Assembly (NCBI GenBank): GCA_015065205.1
Contig: SVQS01000002.1
Span: 1-40,618, forward strand
Source: Oscillospiraceae bacterium
GTDB taxonomy: Bacteria; Bacillota; Clostridia; Oscillospirales; CAG-272
Direction of reading: 5' to 3'
Length of the DNA: 40,618 nt
The position numbers were made by a program, and so were the translations under genes. The notes beneath the pieces were generated by a model. It did not search any database and was not told where the DNA came from. It saw only the letters and a list, made by a program, of their open reading frames with translations. Below, in pieces: positions 8,607 through 17,997 of this stretch. Numbering within the stretch: position 1 is the stretch's first letter; the number at the start of each line of letters is the position of its first letter.

Positions 8607-10829
8607 ATGAACGATACTGTGCACACCGATATTTCAAAATTACTCGGAATGTTACAGGCAACCGAAAAGAAATATGATACTGAGAAAATAACGCTGGCCT
8701 ATGAATACGCAAAAGAACTTCATCAGGGACAATTCCGTGCCAGTGGCGAACCTTATATCTCGCACCCCATTGCCGTAGCCGAAATTGTTGCAGGTTTGGA
8801 ATTGGATACCGATTCCATTTGTGCCGCACTCTTGCACGATGCAGTTGAGGATTGCGCCGAGAAGACAAGTTTGAAAGAAATTGAAAAACAGTTCGGTGCT
8901 CCCGTTGCCATGCTCGTTGACGGTTTGACAAAAATCGTCACTTTGCAGGTGGAAGACAAAGAAGAGGCACATATTGAAACGCTGCGTAAGATGCTTCTTG
9001 CGATGTCACGTGATATTCGTGTTATCTTCATCAAGCTGTGCGATAGACTCCATAACATGAGAACACTCGCTGCCAAGCCGGACCCCAAACGCCGCATGAC
9101 GGCTCTTGAAACGATGCACGTTTATGCGCCCTTGGCGCACCGTCTCGGTATGCAACGCATTAAATTGGAGCTTGAAAACCTCAGCCTGCAATTCCTCGAT
9201 CCTATTGGATATGAGGAGGTTCGTCAGCATATCAACGATAAATATGGCGAAAATCAAAACTTTTTAGAAAAAATTCAGGCAGAAGTTGGCGGACGAATGT
9301 CCGAAAACGAGATTCATTACACCCTTGAGGGACGTATTAAATCCGTTTATTCCATCTACAAAAAAATGTACAATCAAAATAAGTCCTTCGACCAAATCTA
9401 CGATTTTTACGCCCTTCGTATTATCGTAGAAACGGAATTAGAGTGTTATACTGCACTTGGTCTTATTCACGAAATGTACAACTCTATCCCGGGCCGTTTC
9501 AAGGACTATATCTCCACGCCAAAGCCCAATATGTACCGTTCTCTCCATACAACGGTTATCGGGCGTGACGGTATTCCGTTCGAGGTACAGATCCGTACTT
9601 GGGATATGCACCATATTGCAGAATACGGTGTGGCGGCACACTGGAAATACAAATCCGGTGCTTCCTCTAAGGAAGAGCTCGATAAGCGTTTGGAGTGGAT
9701 TGCACGCTTAATTGAAACAGAGGATGAGCAACGCGATCCCGACGAATTTATGAATGCGCTCAAAACCGATATCTTCCACGATGAGGTCTTTGTTTTTACC
9801 CCCAAGGGTGACGTATTCGCTTTGCCGAACGGCTCCAATGTTATCGACTTTGCTTATGCCGTTCACTCAAAGGTGGGGGAGCGTATGATTGGCGGTAAGA
9901 TCAACGGTATGATCGTTCCCATCGATCGCACGCTGAAAAACGGTGAAATCGTTGAAATTCTGACTTCATCTTCCTCTAAGGGCCCAAGCCGCGATTGGCT
10001 TAACATCGTGAAAACCAGTGCCGCTCGTTCAAAGATCCGCGCTTGGTTCAAAAAAGAGAAGAGAAGCGAGAATATTGTTGTTGGTAAATCGGTTGTAGAA
10101 GGAGAAATTAAAAAGTATCGCAAGAACTCTACCGAGGCACAAAGAGAAGAAATCATTACAACCATTAGCGCACACTATGGATTCAATTCTCCCGATGATT
10201 TTTACAATGCTATCGGTTATGGCGGCTTGATGCTTTCCAAGTTTGCCAAACGTTTGCAGAATGAATGTGAAAGAGTTATCAAGCCTGAGGTTGAACCTAC
10301 ACCTGCACCTGAAGCAATTCCGGTTCCCATTACGACCAAACCCAAAAACATCAAATCCGACAGCGGTATCGTTGTGGATGGAGAGATGGGCTGCATGGTC
10401 AAATTTGCAAAATGTTGTAACCCCTTACCCGGTGATTCTGTTATTGGTTTTGTTACCAAGGGCTTTGGCATTTCCATTCATAAATTGGATTGTCCAAACG
10501 TGATTCAAGGCAGAAAAAATACCGAGAACGCAACGCGTTGGAAAGAGGCACATTGGGAAGGTGCTGTTGAAAGCGGACGCAGTAACAGCATCTATGAGGC
10601 TCTTTTGCAGATCTACGTAGATGACCGCATCGGTATGCTTGCTGATATTACCGCGGCACTTGCCGATATGCGCGTGTCTATTTTGCAAATCAACGTAACG
10701 CCGCGTACTGATTCGGCTTACGTTATCAATATGAAGGTCGGATGTCGCAACATCGACCACTACAATTCTATTGTTTCTCGCTTGCGTGGTTTGCAGGGGG
10801 TAGACAATATATTGCGCGGATTTTCTTAA
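8607..10829 (+). CDS. rel: Bifunctional (p)ppGpp synthetase/hydrolase (Rel)
   Basis: The 740-residue protein has the full long-RSH architecture. The HD hydrolase domain keeps His53 and the HD pair at 77-78 (in LLHDAVED). The synthetase domain has GRFKDYISTPKPNMYRSLHT near 295-315. TGS (about 390-450, DEVFVFTPKGDVFALP), a zinc-finger/helical region with a CC pair (KFAKCCNPLPGD, about 595-640) and a C-terminal ACT domain (about 670-740) follow. Both activities appear intact, so it should make and degrade the stringent-response alarmones. The start is set by AAAGGCGG before ATG 8607; an earlier TTG is disregarded. The dtd gene comes 20 bases later, the usual Bacillota order rel-dtd. Confidence 0.96.
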   Translation: MNDTVHTDISKLLGMLQATEKKYDTEKITLAYEYAKELHQGQFRASGEPYISHPIAVAEIVAGLELDTDSICAALLHDAVEDCAEKTSLKEIEKQFGAPVAMLVDGLTKIVTLQVEDKEEAHIETLRKMLLAMSRDIRVIFIKLCDRLHNMRTLAAKPDPKRRMTALETMHVYAPLAHRLGMQRIKLELENLSLQFLDPIGYEEVRQHINDKYGENQNFLEKIQAEVGGRMSENEIHYTLEGRIKSVYSIYKKMYNQNKSFDQIYDFYALRIIVETELECYTALGLIHEMYNSIPGRFKDYISTPKPNMYRSLHTTVIGRDGIPFEVQIRTWDMHHIAEYGVAAHWKYKSGASSKEELDKRLEWIARLIETEDEQRDPDEFMNALKTDIFHDEVFVFTPKGDVFALPNGSNVIDFAYAVHSKVGERMIGGKINGMIVPIDRTLKNGEIVEILTSSSSKGPSRDWLNIVKTSAARSKIRAWFKKEKRSENIVVGKSVVEGEIKKYRKNSTEAQREEIITTISAHYGFNSPDDFYNAIGYGGLMLSKFAKRLQNECERVIKPEVEPTPAPEAIPVPITTKPKNIKSDSGIVVDGEMGCMVKFAKCCNPLPGDSVIGFVTKGFGISIHKLDCPNVIQGRKNTENATRWKEAHWEGAVESGRSNSIYEALLQIYVDDRIGMLADITAALADMRVSILQINVTPRTDSAYVINMKVGCRNIDHYNSIVSRLRGLQGVDNILRGFS

Positions 10830-10849
10830 AAACAAAGGAGTGTTTCCCA

Positions 10850-11308
10850 ATGAGAGCTGTAATTCAACGCGTCACAAGCGCGTCTGTTGAGGTCGACGGT
10901 CAAATTGTCGGCTCCTGCCAAAGAGGATACTTGATTTTGCTCGGGGTTGCCGAGGGAGATAGTGAAATGGATGCCGAATTGCTTTGCCGAAAAATTGCGG
11001 CCCTGCGTATCTTCCGCGACGAAAATGACAAAATGAATCTTTCCATTCGTGATATCGACGGTGAAGCTCTCGTTATTTCACAATTTACACTCCTGGCAAA
11101 TTATCGTCATGGCAACCGCCCTGACTTTTTGGCCTCAGCCAAGCCGGATGAGGCTAACAGACTCTATGAATATTTCAAAGACCTCCTCTCGCGCGAGCTT
11201 CGCCGCGTAGAGTGTGGAGTGTTTGGTGCAGATATGAAAGTGAGTTTAACAAACGACGGCCCCGTAACCATTTGCATGGACAGTGAAGTACTGAAAAAGA
11301 AAAAGTAA
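10850..11308 (+). CDS. dtd: D-aminoacyl-tRNA deacylase
   Basis: This 152-residue protein removes D-amino acids wrongly loaded on tRNA. It shows the family start MRAVIQRVTSASVEVDG, the active-site SQFTLLANYRHGNRPDF motif at about 79-95 and the C-terminal GPVTICMDS motif. Length is close to the usual 145-150. The start follows CAAAGGAG by nine bases. It lies between rel and hemZ and is presumably cotranscribed. Confidence 0.95.
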   Translation: MRAVIQRVTSASVEVDGQIVGSCQRGYLILLGVAEGDSEMDAELLCRKIAALRIFRDENDKMNLSIRDIDGEALVISQFTLLANYRHGNRPDFLASAKPDEANRLYEYFKDLLSRELRRVECGVFGADMKVSLTNDGPVTICMDSEVLKKKK

Positions 11309-11320
11309 GGGAATGCTTTT

Positions 11321-12820
11321 ATGAAACTAATACTTGACGGAAACATCAATTCGTACTATATCCAAACGCTCTGCATGATTTTCTTCCCGGGGGAGAAATT
11401 CGGTGTTGCCGAGCAGCTTGATCCGAATAGTCCCGAGCTCTACATTCGCCTTTGTGAGCACGACGACGGTGTCGAGACCTATGCTCGCATTACTGTAAAC
11501 GGTAAGAGTGCATCCGCGGAGAAGTACTATACCTATTCTGCCGATTACGGCAAGGATAAAACGGTAAAGCTTGCTTGCGGTGCCGTTGTAATTGCCGTTT
11601 GCGGTGAAATTATGGGCTATCGACCTGCGTGGGGAATGCTCACAGGCGTTCGTCCTTCAAAGGTAGCAACCGAACTTTTGCAGGTGGGACTTAGTAAAAC
11701 ACGTGTAAAACGCATTCTTACGGGAGAGTATTTTGTTATTCCCAAAAAGGCTGCTCTCGCAACTGAGGTAGCTCTCAATGAGCAAAAGCTCATTGGAACA
11801 CCGTCTCCCAAGGATTGCAGCGTTTATATCTCTATTCCATTTTGTCCCACAAGATGTTCTTATTGTTCCTTTGTTTCTTATACCTCACCAAAGCTCCTTC
11901 AGCTCATCCCGGAGTATTTAGAGCATCTTCTCTTGGATATGGAGTACACCTTTAAAAAGATAAAAGAACTTGGACTGCGTATTGCCACCGTTTATATTGG
12001 CGGTGGAACACCTACCATTCTCACGGCAGATCAATTACGCGTTCTCCTCTCCAAAATTGCAGAATTGACCGATGTTTCCGCACTTGAAGAGTACACACTT
12101 GAGTCCGGTCGTCCCGATACCATTACGGCAGAGAAGATGGCTGTCGCAAAAGAATACGGGGTTACACGCGTTTGTGTCAATCCGCAGTCGATGAGTGATT
12201 CAGTACTGGAAAACATCGGTCGTTCACACACCGCAGAGGATTTCTTGCGTGCATACGATATCGCTAGAGACTCCGGTATTGCAAATATCAACACCGACCT
12301 AATTGTAGGACTTCCGGGGGATAATTTTAAGACCTTTTCATCAACTTTTGATAAAATTCTCTCGCTTCGTCCCGAGAACATTACCGTACATACCTTCTGC
12401 ATCAAAAAAGCGGCAGAAATTCTACGTCAAGGCAACAATGTTTATTCCTTGCGTGGTGGCGATGCCGGTAAGTGTGTAGATTATTCTCAATTAAAAGCAC
12501 AAGAGGAGAACTATCTGCCATACTATATGTACCGTCAGAAGAACACCGTTGGCAACCTTGAAAACGTAGGATTCTCGCTTGAGGGATGTGAGGGACGCTA
12601 CAATGTTTATATGATGGAAGAGGTACATCCCATTTTTGCCCTTGGCGCAGGTGCTGTCTCCAAAATGGTTGATTATCACCCCAAAAAGGGAGGGAAACCT
12701 GTAATCGAAAGACTTTTTTATCCAAAATATCCTTACGAATATTTGCGTGATGAAAGCACGCAGAATAAGTTATTGGCGATGGAAGAATTCTACACTCGCC
12801 GCGAACTTTTGGATGACTAA
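11321..12820 (+). CDS. hemZ: Radical SAM coproporphyrinogen dehydrogenase-like protein HemZ
   Basis: The 499-residue protein has an N-terminal domain of about 165 residues typical of HemZ, then the radical-SAM cluster CxxxCxxC with Cys175, Cys179 and Cys182 in SIPFCPTRCSYCSF, the GGGTP motif at 227-231 and the GLPGD segment. HemZ is the clostridial/bacilli HemN paralog and is often placed in oxygen-independent haem synthesis, but several HemN-like proteins have other roles and no other haem genes are here. Its place directly after dtd is common in Clostridia. Confidence 0.9.
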   Translation: MKLILDGNINSYYIQTLCMIFFPGEKFGVAEQLDPNSPELYIRLCEHDDGVETYARITVNGKSASAEKYYTYSADYGKDKTVKLACGAVVIAVCGEIMGYRPAWGMLTGVRPSKVATELLQVGLSKTRVKRILTGEYFVIPKKAALATEVALNEQKLIGTPSPKDCSVYISIPFCPTRCSYCSFVSYTSPKLLQLIPEYLEHLLLDMEYTFKKIKELGLRIATVYIGGGTPTILTADQLRVLLSKIAELTDVSALEEYTLESGRPDTITAEKMAVAKEYGVTRVCVNPQSMSDSVLENIGRSHTAEDFLRAYDIARDSGIANINTDLIVGLPGDNFKTFSSTFDKILSLRPENITVHTFCIKKAAEILRQGNNVYSLRGGDAGKCVDYSQLKAQEENYLPYYMYRQKNTVGNLENVGFSLEGCEGRYNVYMMEEVHPIFALGAGAVSKMVDYHPKKGGKPVIERLFYPKYPYEYLRDESTQNKLLAMEEFYTRRELLDD

Positions 12821-12838
12821 AAACAAGGAATTATTCTG

Positions 12839-14128
12839 ATGAAAACAATTATTAAAAACGCAACCCTGCTTGCCGAAACAGGATATGGAGAGGGGAATTG
12901 GTGCCTAACCATTGAAGACAAGCGTATTGCAAGCATTACAAAAGAATTGCCCGATACAACGGGGGCTACTGTGATAGATGCCAAGGGAAACTTGCTCATA
13001 CCCGGCTTTTATAACGCACACTGTCATGCCGCTATGACGCTTTTTCGCGGTTACGGAGAGGATTTACCTTTGCAGAGATGGCTTGAAGAGCGCATTTTTC
13101 CTGCCGAGGATCGCTTAAACTATGAAAATGTAACGGTTGCCACCAAACTTGCAATTGCAGAAATGATCAAAGGTGGAATCGTATCTTTCTCAGATATGTA
13201 TATGTTTGAGGATGCAGTAGCCGAAGTGGTGCTCGAAACAGGCATTAAGGCAAATCTATCTCGTGCACTCGTGTCTTTTTCTCCCGATGCTAATATCGCC
13301 ACTGACAACCGTTTCAAAGAAGCGAAAGCACTCGTCGAAAACTATCAAAACGCTGATGATGATCGCGTAAAAGTTGATTTTTCCTTGCATGCAGAATATA
13401 CCAATCTTCCGCACTACATAGCGCAAGTCAGTGAATATACCGCAAAAAACGATTTGCGTATGCACATTCACCTTTCCGAGACCGAAAAGGAACACAACGA
13501 GTGTATTACTCGCCACGAAAAAACACCTGCAAAGTTGTTTTATGATCTGGGCGCTTTCAATACACCCACACTTGCCGCTCATTGCGTTTGGGTGAGTGAC
13601 GAGGACATTGCAATGCTTGCGGAAAAAGGTGTTAGCGTGGTACACAATCCTGTTAGCAACCTCAAACTTGGCAGTGGCGTGATGCCGCTGGGTAAAATGC
13701 TTTCTGCCGGCGTGAACATATGTTTGGGAACAGACGGTGTTGCTTCCAATAACCGCTTGGATATTCTACGCGAAATGCAAACGGCGGCTATTTTGCACAA
13801 GGGTATTTTGCTTGACCCCACCGCTACCACTGCTTCGCAAATGCCAAAGCTTGCCACGCGTAACGGAGCACTTGCACAAGGGCGTGAGGACTGCGGTGAG
13901 ATCCGTATCGGCGCGCGCGCAGATTTGGTGCTGATAGACCGAACATCTATTCATAATATGCCTTGCTTTGATGACTACGCAATGCTTTGCTACAGTGCAG
14001 AGCGCAGTGATGTCCTCATGACAATGGTCGATGGACGCATACTTTACCAAAACGGAACGTATACTCTTATTGATGAAGAACGCCTACGCTATGATGCGCA
14101 AAAGGTGTTTGCTCATTACTTTGATTAA
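12839..14128 (+). CDS. mtaD: Amidohydrolase, 5'-methylthioadenosine/S-adenosylhomocysteine deaminase type
   Basis: The 429-residue TIM-barrel amidohydrolase has the metal-binding NAHCH (His61, His63), His211 with Glu214 in the HIHLSETE motif, His248 in AAHCVW and Asp299 in LGTDGVASNN. These are the marks of the MTA/SAH deaminase group, which turns the adenine moiety into inosine and helps clear methylation by-products; other purine or pterin deaminases share the scaffold, so substrate is likely but not proven. A weak AAGGAA site precedes the start. It sits 18 bases behind hemZ. Confidence 0.86.
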   Translation: MKTIIKNATLLAETGYGEGNWCLTIEDKRIASITKELPDTTGATVIDAKGNLLIPGFYNAHCHAAMTLFRGYGEDLPLQRWLEERIFPAEDRLNYENVTVATKLAIAEMIKGGIVSFSDMYMFEDAVAEVVLETGIKANLSRALVSFSPDANIATDNRFKEAKALVENYQNADDDRVKVDFSLHAEYTNLPHYIAQVSEYTAKNDLRMHIHLSETEKEHNECITRHEKTPAKLFYDLGAFNTPTLAAHCVWVSDEDIAMLAEKGVSVVHNPVSNLKLGSGVMPLGKMLSAGVNICLGTDGVASNNRLDILREMQTAAILHKGILLDPTATTASQMPKLATRNGALAQGREDCGEIRIGARADLVLIDRTSIHNMPCFDDYAMLCYSAERSDVLMTMVDGRILYQNGTYTLIDEERLRYDAQKVFAHYFD

Positions 14129-14145
14129 CCGTGAGGTAAAGAACA

Positions 14146-15789
14146 ATGAACACAAAGTCGAACACAACCAAAAAAGTCTTCTTTTCGGGAGTTTTACTTT
14201 TGACAGTCTCAACAATTTTGGTCAAGGTTGTCGGCTTGTTTTATAAAATTCCCATGCTCTCGTATCTTGGTTCCGAGGGCATGGGTTATTTTCATTCTGC
14301 TTATGAAATTTACGCTGTTTTTTGTATCATTGCAACAGCGGGACTTCCCGTGGCACTTTCTGTGCTTGTTTCCGCAGCTTTGGCGGAAGGTAAAGAGAGG
14401 GAAGTAGAGCGCATTTGGCAGGTGTCACTTACGCTCTTTGTAATCATTGGTCTTTTGGGAAGTATTTTAATGTGGGCACTTGCGCGTCCCATTTGCAGAT
14501 GGATCAAAAGCGAGGATGCTCTGGGGTGTATTATATCGATCGCACCAACGCTTTTCTTTGTTTGCGTTTCTTCGGCAATTCGAGGATATTTTCAGGGATA
14601 CCAAAAAATGATGCCGACTGCCGTATCGCAATTATTGGAAGCTCTTGGCAAGCTTGTATTTGGTTTGTTGTTTGCGCATATTGCTTTGATACGAGGTGCG
14701 AGTGTACCGCTTCTTGCCGCTGCGGCCGGATGGGGTGTGACAGCAGGAACTGTTCTATCGACACTGTATCTTGTATTGGAAAGATTGCGTTTTCACAGAA
14801 AAAGTAGTGTTGTTAAAGCAGAAATTGATTTACCGCGACGCAGATATTCGGTAGAAAAGAATCTATTGCACATTGCTTTGCCGATCACGCTTGGCTCTTT
14901 TCTTATCAGCCTAACAAAAATAGTTGATATGAGTATGATATTGCGACGTTTGCAAGCCATTGGATATACGTCTGCCGAAGCAAATGAAGCATACGGTAGC
15001 TATACAACGCTTGCGATATCGGTTTTTGCTCTTTTACCAACCCTGCTCAACTCTATCGCTTTACCGCTTATACCGATTTTATCCTCTGCCATAGCAGGAG
15101 GGGATAAGGCAACCGAGCACAAGATGATAGAACTTTCTTATCGCATCAATGCACTCATAGCAATTCCGGCTTCTATTGGCATCACTTTATTTGCCAAACC
15201 GATTCTTTCGCTTTTGTTTGGCGGTCAAATGCAAGCAGTAGAGATAGCCGCGCCTTTGCTTTCATTATTGGGAATATCCGTCTTTCTTTCCTGTATGATA
15301 ACGGCTACAAATTCTGTTTTGCACGCATACAGAGAAGTCAGAAAGCCAATCTACTCTACGCTCGCAGGTGTTGTAACAAAGGGAATTACGGCGTATATTC
15401 TCATTGGAATTCCTGCCATCGGACTTTGGGGTGCCCCTATTAGTAGTTTTTTCTGCAATGCCGTTATCGTGACGCTGAATATGTATTTCGTTAGTAAGTT
15501 TTGCGCCCAAATCGATGTCAAATTACTTTTTGTTTATCCTACACTTCTGGGACTTCTTACAGTTGGAATCGGATACGGAGAGTATTTGTTCCTTTGCAAC
15601 CGTTATGGAGAAAAGGCGTTGACTACACTCATTTCTATGGCAACGGCGGCACTTTTGTATCTTGTTTTGGGATGCTTGTTCGGGTTGATATCGGAAGAAG
15701 ACATTTCTGCGCTTCCAATGGGGAAGAAGATTTGCAGTATTTTGTGGAAATTGCACCTTTTGTCGAGAAATGAATTGGAAAAAACTTAA
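14146..15789 (+). CDS. MOP-superfamily flippase, SpoVB/polysaccharide-export type
   Basis: The 547-residue protein contains about fourteen hydrophobic helices and the start typical of SpoVB-like proteins (GVLLLTVSTILVKVVGLFYKIPMLSYLGSEGMGYF). The family flips lipid-linked sugars across the membrane; SpoVB itself is needed for spore cortex formation, while related YtgP/MurJ-like proteins serve vegetative wall synthesis. Location just before the yabPQ sporulation genes favours the sporulation member, but sequence alone does not decide. It starts 17 bases after the deaminase gene and is the last gene of the run before a new promoter. Confidence 0.85.
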   Translation: MNTKSNTTKKVFFSGVLLLTVSTILVKVVGLFYKIPMLSYLGSEGMGYFHSAYEIYAVFCIIATAGLPVALSVLVSAALAEGKEREVERIWQVSLTLFVIIGLLGSILMWALARPICRWIKSEDALGCIISIAPTLFFVCVSSAIRGYFQGYQKMMPTAVSQLLEALGKLVFGLLFAHIALIRGASVPLLAAAAGWGVTAGTVLSTLYLVLERLRFHRKSSVVKAEIDLPRRRYSVEKNLLHIALPITLGSFLISLTKIVDMSMILRRLQAIGYTSAEANEAYGSYTTLAISVFALLPTLLNSIALPLIPILSSAIAGGDKATEHKMIELSYRINALIAIPASIGITLFAKPILSLLFGGQMQAVEIAAPLLSLLGISVFLSCMITATNSVLHAYREVRKPIYSTLAGVVTKGITAYILIGIPAIGLWGAPISSFFCNAVIVTLNMYFVSKFCAQIDVKLLFVYPTLLGLLTVGIGYGEYLFLCNRYGEKALTTLISMATAALLYLVLGCLFGLISEEDISALPMGKKICSILWKLHLLSRNELEKT

Positions 15790-15797
15790 AAAAGGAC

Positions 15798-15826
15798 TTG
15801 CAGAAGTGCAAATAATATGATAAAAT
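15798..15826 (+). promoter_or_regulatory. Sigma-A promoter for rqcP
   Basis: TTGCAG at 15798-15803 and TAAAAT at 15821-15826 are 17 bases apart; a second -10-like TATAAA follows at 15831. Confidence 0.65.
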
Positions 15827-15859
15827 AATGGTATAAAATTATTATCGAAGGAAAAGACA

Positions 15860-16102
15860 ATGAGACTTGATAAATTTTTGAAGGTTTCGCGCATTATTAA
15901 ACGCCGCACTGTGGCAAACGATGCCTGCGATGCCGAGCACGTAACGGTGAACGGCAGACGCGCTAAAGCGTCCTATGATGTTAAAGAAGGTGACGTTTTG
16001 GAAATCACCTTTGGTCAAAGAACGCTGAAGGTGCGTGTTCTTGATGTCAAGGAGCACGTCGCCAAGGCAGATGCGAGTGCTCTTTACGAGGTCATTTCGT
16101 AA
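15860..16102 (+). CDS. rqcP: S4-domain RNA-binding protein RqcP (YabO)
   Basis: The 80-residue protein is a single S4 domain (MRLDKFLKVSRIIKRRTVAND... VNGRRAKASYDVKEGDVLEI). RqcP binds the 50S subunit and helps RqcH add poly-alanine tails to stalled nascent chains. Length and the neighbouring yabP, yabQ and divIC genes match the conserved Bacillota cluster in which yabO sits. The start follows CGAAGGAAAAG. Confidence 0.92.
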   Translation: MRLDKFLKVSRIIKRRTVANDACDAEHVTVNGRRAKASYDVKEGDVLEITFGQRTLKVRVLDVKEHVAKADASALYEVIS

Positions 16103-16105
16103 CAC

Positions 16106-16134
16106 TCATATTTACGTGTCCTTATGCATACGTT
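16106..16134 (+). promoter_or_regulatory. Candidate sigma-E promoter for yabPQ
   Basis: TCATATTT at 16106-16113 and CATACGTT at 16127-16134 with a 13-base gap resemble the mother-cell sigma-E pattern (ATATT, then CATACANT). The site lies in the 62-base gap after rqcP and 31 bases before yabP. yabQ transcription by sigma-E is known in Bacillus subtilis; the two mismatches in the -10 keep this tentative. Confidence 0.5.
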
Positions 16135-16164
16135 TATAATAAAACGTTGCAAAGGAGCAAATTT

Positions 16165-16461
16165 ATGAATACCGAGAATAAGCAAATTGAGAATAAATTG
16201 CATTGTCTGACGGTTCGAAACAGACAAGGTGCACAGCTTGAAGGTGTGTTAGGAGTCATACGTTTTGACGAGAACGAGGTTCTCCTCGAAACAGTTTGCG
16301 GAACACTCTCCATTGACGGAGAAGGGCTGCATTTGAGTGAATGGAATGCGGAGCGCGGTTTAGCGGCCCTTGAAGGGCGCGTGGATGCGGTCACTTATTT
16401 TGATAAAAAGCATGATGAAGCCAAAACGCATAGCGGACTCTTTGGAAAGCTGTTAAAATAA
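16165..16461 (+). CDS. yabP: Sporulation protein YabP
   Basis: The 98-residue protein matches the YabP/YqfC family: HCLTVRNRQGAQLEGVLGVIRFDENEVLLETVCGTLSIDGEGLHLSEWNAE carries the family's LTGV-V-FDE-EV-L-T-G-L-I-GE-L pattern. YabP is a mother-cell protein linked to spore coat/cortex formation. ATG 16165 follows AAAGGAG; the in-frame TTG at 16147 overlaps that region and is not used. yabQ follows after three bases. Confidence 0.9.
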   Translation: MNTENKQIENKLHCLTVRNRQGAQLEGVLGVIRFDENEVLLETVCGTLSIDGEGLHLSEWNAERGLAALEGRVDAVTYFDKKHDEAKTHSGLFGKLLK

Positions 16462-16464
16462 CCG

Positions 16465-17100
16465 ATGCAACTCTCTCAATCAGCACTTTTTTATCTTTGT
16501 TGTGCGTCCTTTTTGGCAGGGCTTATGCTATCCCTCTTTTATGATATTCTTTTTTGTACGCGCATTTGGCTGATGCCATCGCAAATTCGTTACAACGTTC
16601 CCGCAATCCAAAAAATACGTGCTTTACGTATCAAAAAGGGAAGTGCAAAAAAAACAAAAGGATTACCCGTAGCGCTTTTCTTTGGGGATGTTCTTTTTTG
16701 CATTGTGAGCGCACTTACACTTATTCTTCTGTTGTATTGGTTGAACAACGGTGCCTTTCGTGCTGCGGCGCCCTTGCTTATGGCGGTAGGTTTTTTTCTG
16801 TGGCATATTAGCGTATCGAAAGGGATTCGCATTGCCTTGCAGTGGGTTGCTTTTGGGTTAGAAACGCTTATTAATACTCTTTGTGCACCCCTCAAACGCC
16901 TATTTGTTTGGATTGCAAGAAAGCACAAGAAAAATGCCCAAATAAGACACATAAAGCGTTGCGAAAAGCAACGAGAAGCTTATACAAAGCAAGAGTTACA
17001 AAACATTGCAAAAGCTGCACAGAGGCTTTTGCCAATTGATGCAAAAAACAGGATGAAGAAAGGAGACGGCCATGCAGGGCAAAACAAAAAAGCAGTTTAG
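16465..17100 (+). CDS. yabQ: Spore cortex biosynthesis membrane protein YabQ
   Basis: The 211-residue protein opens with a helix at about 5-27 (ALFYLCCASFLAGLMLSLFYDIL), has two more helices at about 70-90 and 95-110 and a long basic C-terminal tail. This fits YabQ, a membrane protein required for spore cortex formation in Bacillus. Identification leans on position between yabP and divIC as well as on the LSLFYDI motif. Its last 29 bases overlap divIC. Confidence 0.85.
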   Translation: MQLSQSALFYLCCASFLAGLMLSLFYDILFCTRIWLMPSQIRYNVPAIQKIRALRIKKGSAKKTKGLPVALFFGDVLFCIVSALTLILLLYWLNNGAFRAAAPLLMAVGFFLWHISVSKGIRIALQWVAFGLETLINTLCAPLKRLFVWIARKHKKNAQIRHIKRCEKQREAYTKQELQNIAKAAQRLLPIDAKNRMKKGDGHAGQNKKAV

Positions 17101-17497
17101 CCTGAGCCTTTTAGTGCGTATTTTTCTCGGTCTTTTGGTCATTATCTCCATCTGCATTTTTGCTCGCAGTATCATGCAATACAACGAGCTAAACCGCGAA
17201 GCGCAAGCGCTTGAGGACGCACTTAATGAACTTGGCGAGACCCGTGCGCGTTTAATTGAAGATCTCGGCTCTGCCGATGAGCTCAACCGTATTTTGAACG
17301 ATTATCAAGCCTATAAAGAGCTGATAGAAGCGGATACTGCAACCTCGGATGCTTTGGCAGAATATCAAACACAGTTAGACATTATCCGAGAACTTTTGAA
17401 GTCCTCAAAAAACAAGGATTACATCGTAAGAATTGCAAAGGATGAGTTAAACCTATACTTTGCAGATGAAGAAATTATTTATAACGATATCGACTGA
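17072..17497 (+). CDS. divIC: Septum formation initiator, DivIC/FtsB family
   Basis: The 141-residue protein has a short basic N-terminus, one membrane helix at about 13-32 and a long coiled coil. DivIC works with FtsL and DivIB in the divisome. The C-terminal YIVRIAKDELNLYFADEEIIYNDI segment is the conserved family end. The region between helix and end is roughly 40 residues longer than in ordinary DivIC (about 100 residues total), extending the coiled coil (LNRILNDYQAYKELIEADTATSDALAEYQ). The start follows AAAGGAG inside yabQ, so the two are translationally coupled. Confidence 0.85.
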   Translation: MQGKTKKQFSLSLLVRIFLGLLVIISICIFARSIMQYNELNREAQALEDALNELGETRARLIEDLGSADELNRILNDYQAYKELIEADTATSDALAEYQTQLDIIRELLKSSKNKDYIVRIAKDELNLYFADEEIIYNDID

Positions 17498-17509
17498 GAG
17501 TAAATTACT

Positions 17510-17989
17510 ATGGCAGAAAAGAAAAACGAAGGACATAAAATCATAACTCAAAACAAAAAAGCCTGGCACGAATATTTTGTAGAAGAAAAATACGAAGCCG
17601 GCATAGCGTTGGCTGGTACTGAAGTAAAAAGCGTACGTGCAGGAACTGTCAATCTCAAGGATTCCTATTGCTCCTTTGAAGGCGGCGAAATCTTTGTGTT
17701 GGGCATGCATATCAGCCCCTATGAGCACGGCAACATATTTAACACCGATCCGATGCGCAAGAAAAAACTTTTGATGCATCGTAGAGAAATTATGAAGCTG
17801 CAGGGGTTGGTACAGCAAAAAGGATATACCGTTGTACCTCTTGCGCTTTATTTTTCGGGCAGTCACGTCAAGGTAGAGCTTGGTCTTTGCCGAGGAAAAA
17901 AGCTTTATGACAAACGAGAAAGCGATGCAAAGCGTCAGGCCGACCGTGATATTGACAGACTTATGAAAGACAAATCACATCAAGATTAA
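17510..17989 (+). CDS. smpB: SsrA-binding protein SmpB
   Basis: The 159-residue protein carries the SmpB marks KIITQNKKAWHEYFVEEKYEAGIALAGTEVKSVRAG at the N-terminus and a C-terminal basic tail (YDKRESDAKRQADRDIDRLMK). SmpB delivers tmRNA to stalled ribosomes. No tmRNA gene follows, as it does in many bacteria; a terminator comes within ten bases. Together with rqcP, two ribosome-rescue genes lie in this one cluster. Confidence 0.96.
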   Translation: MAEKKNEGHKIITQNKKAWHEYFVEEKYEAGIALAGTEVKSVRAGTVNLKDSYCSFEGGEIFVLGMHISPYEHGNIFNTDPMRKKKLLMHRREIMKLQGLVQQKGYTVVPLALYFSGSHVKVELGLCRGKKLYDKRESDAKRQADRDIDRLMKDKSHQD

Positions 17990-17997
17990 ACAAAAAA

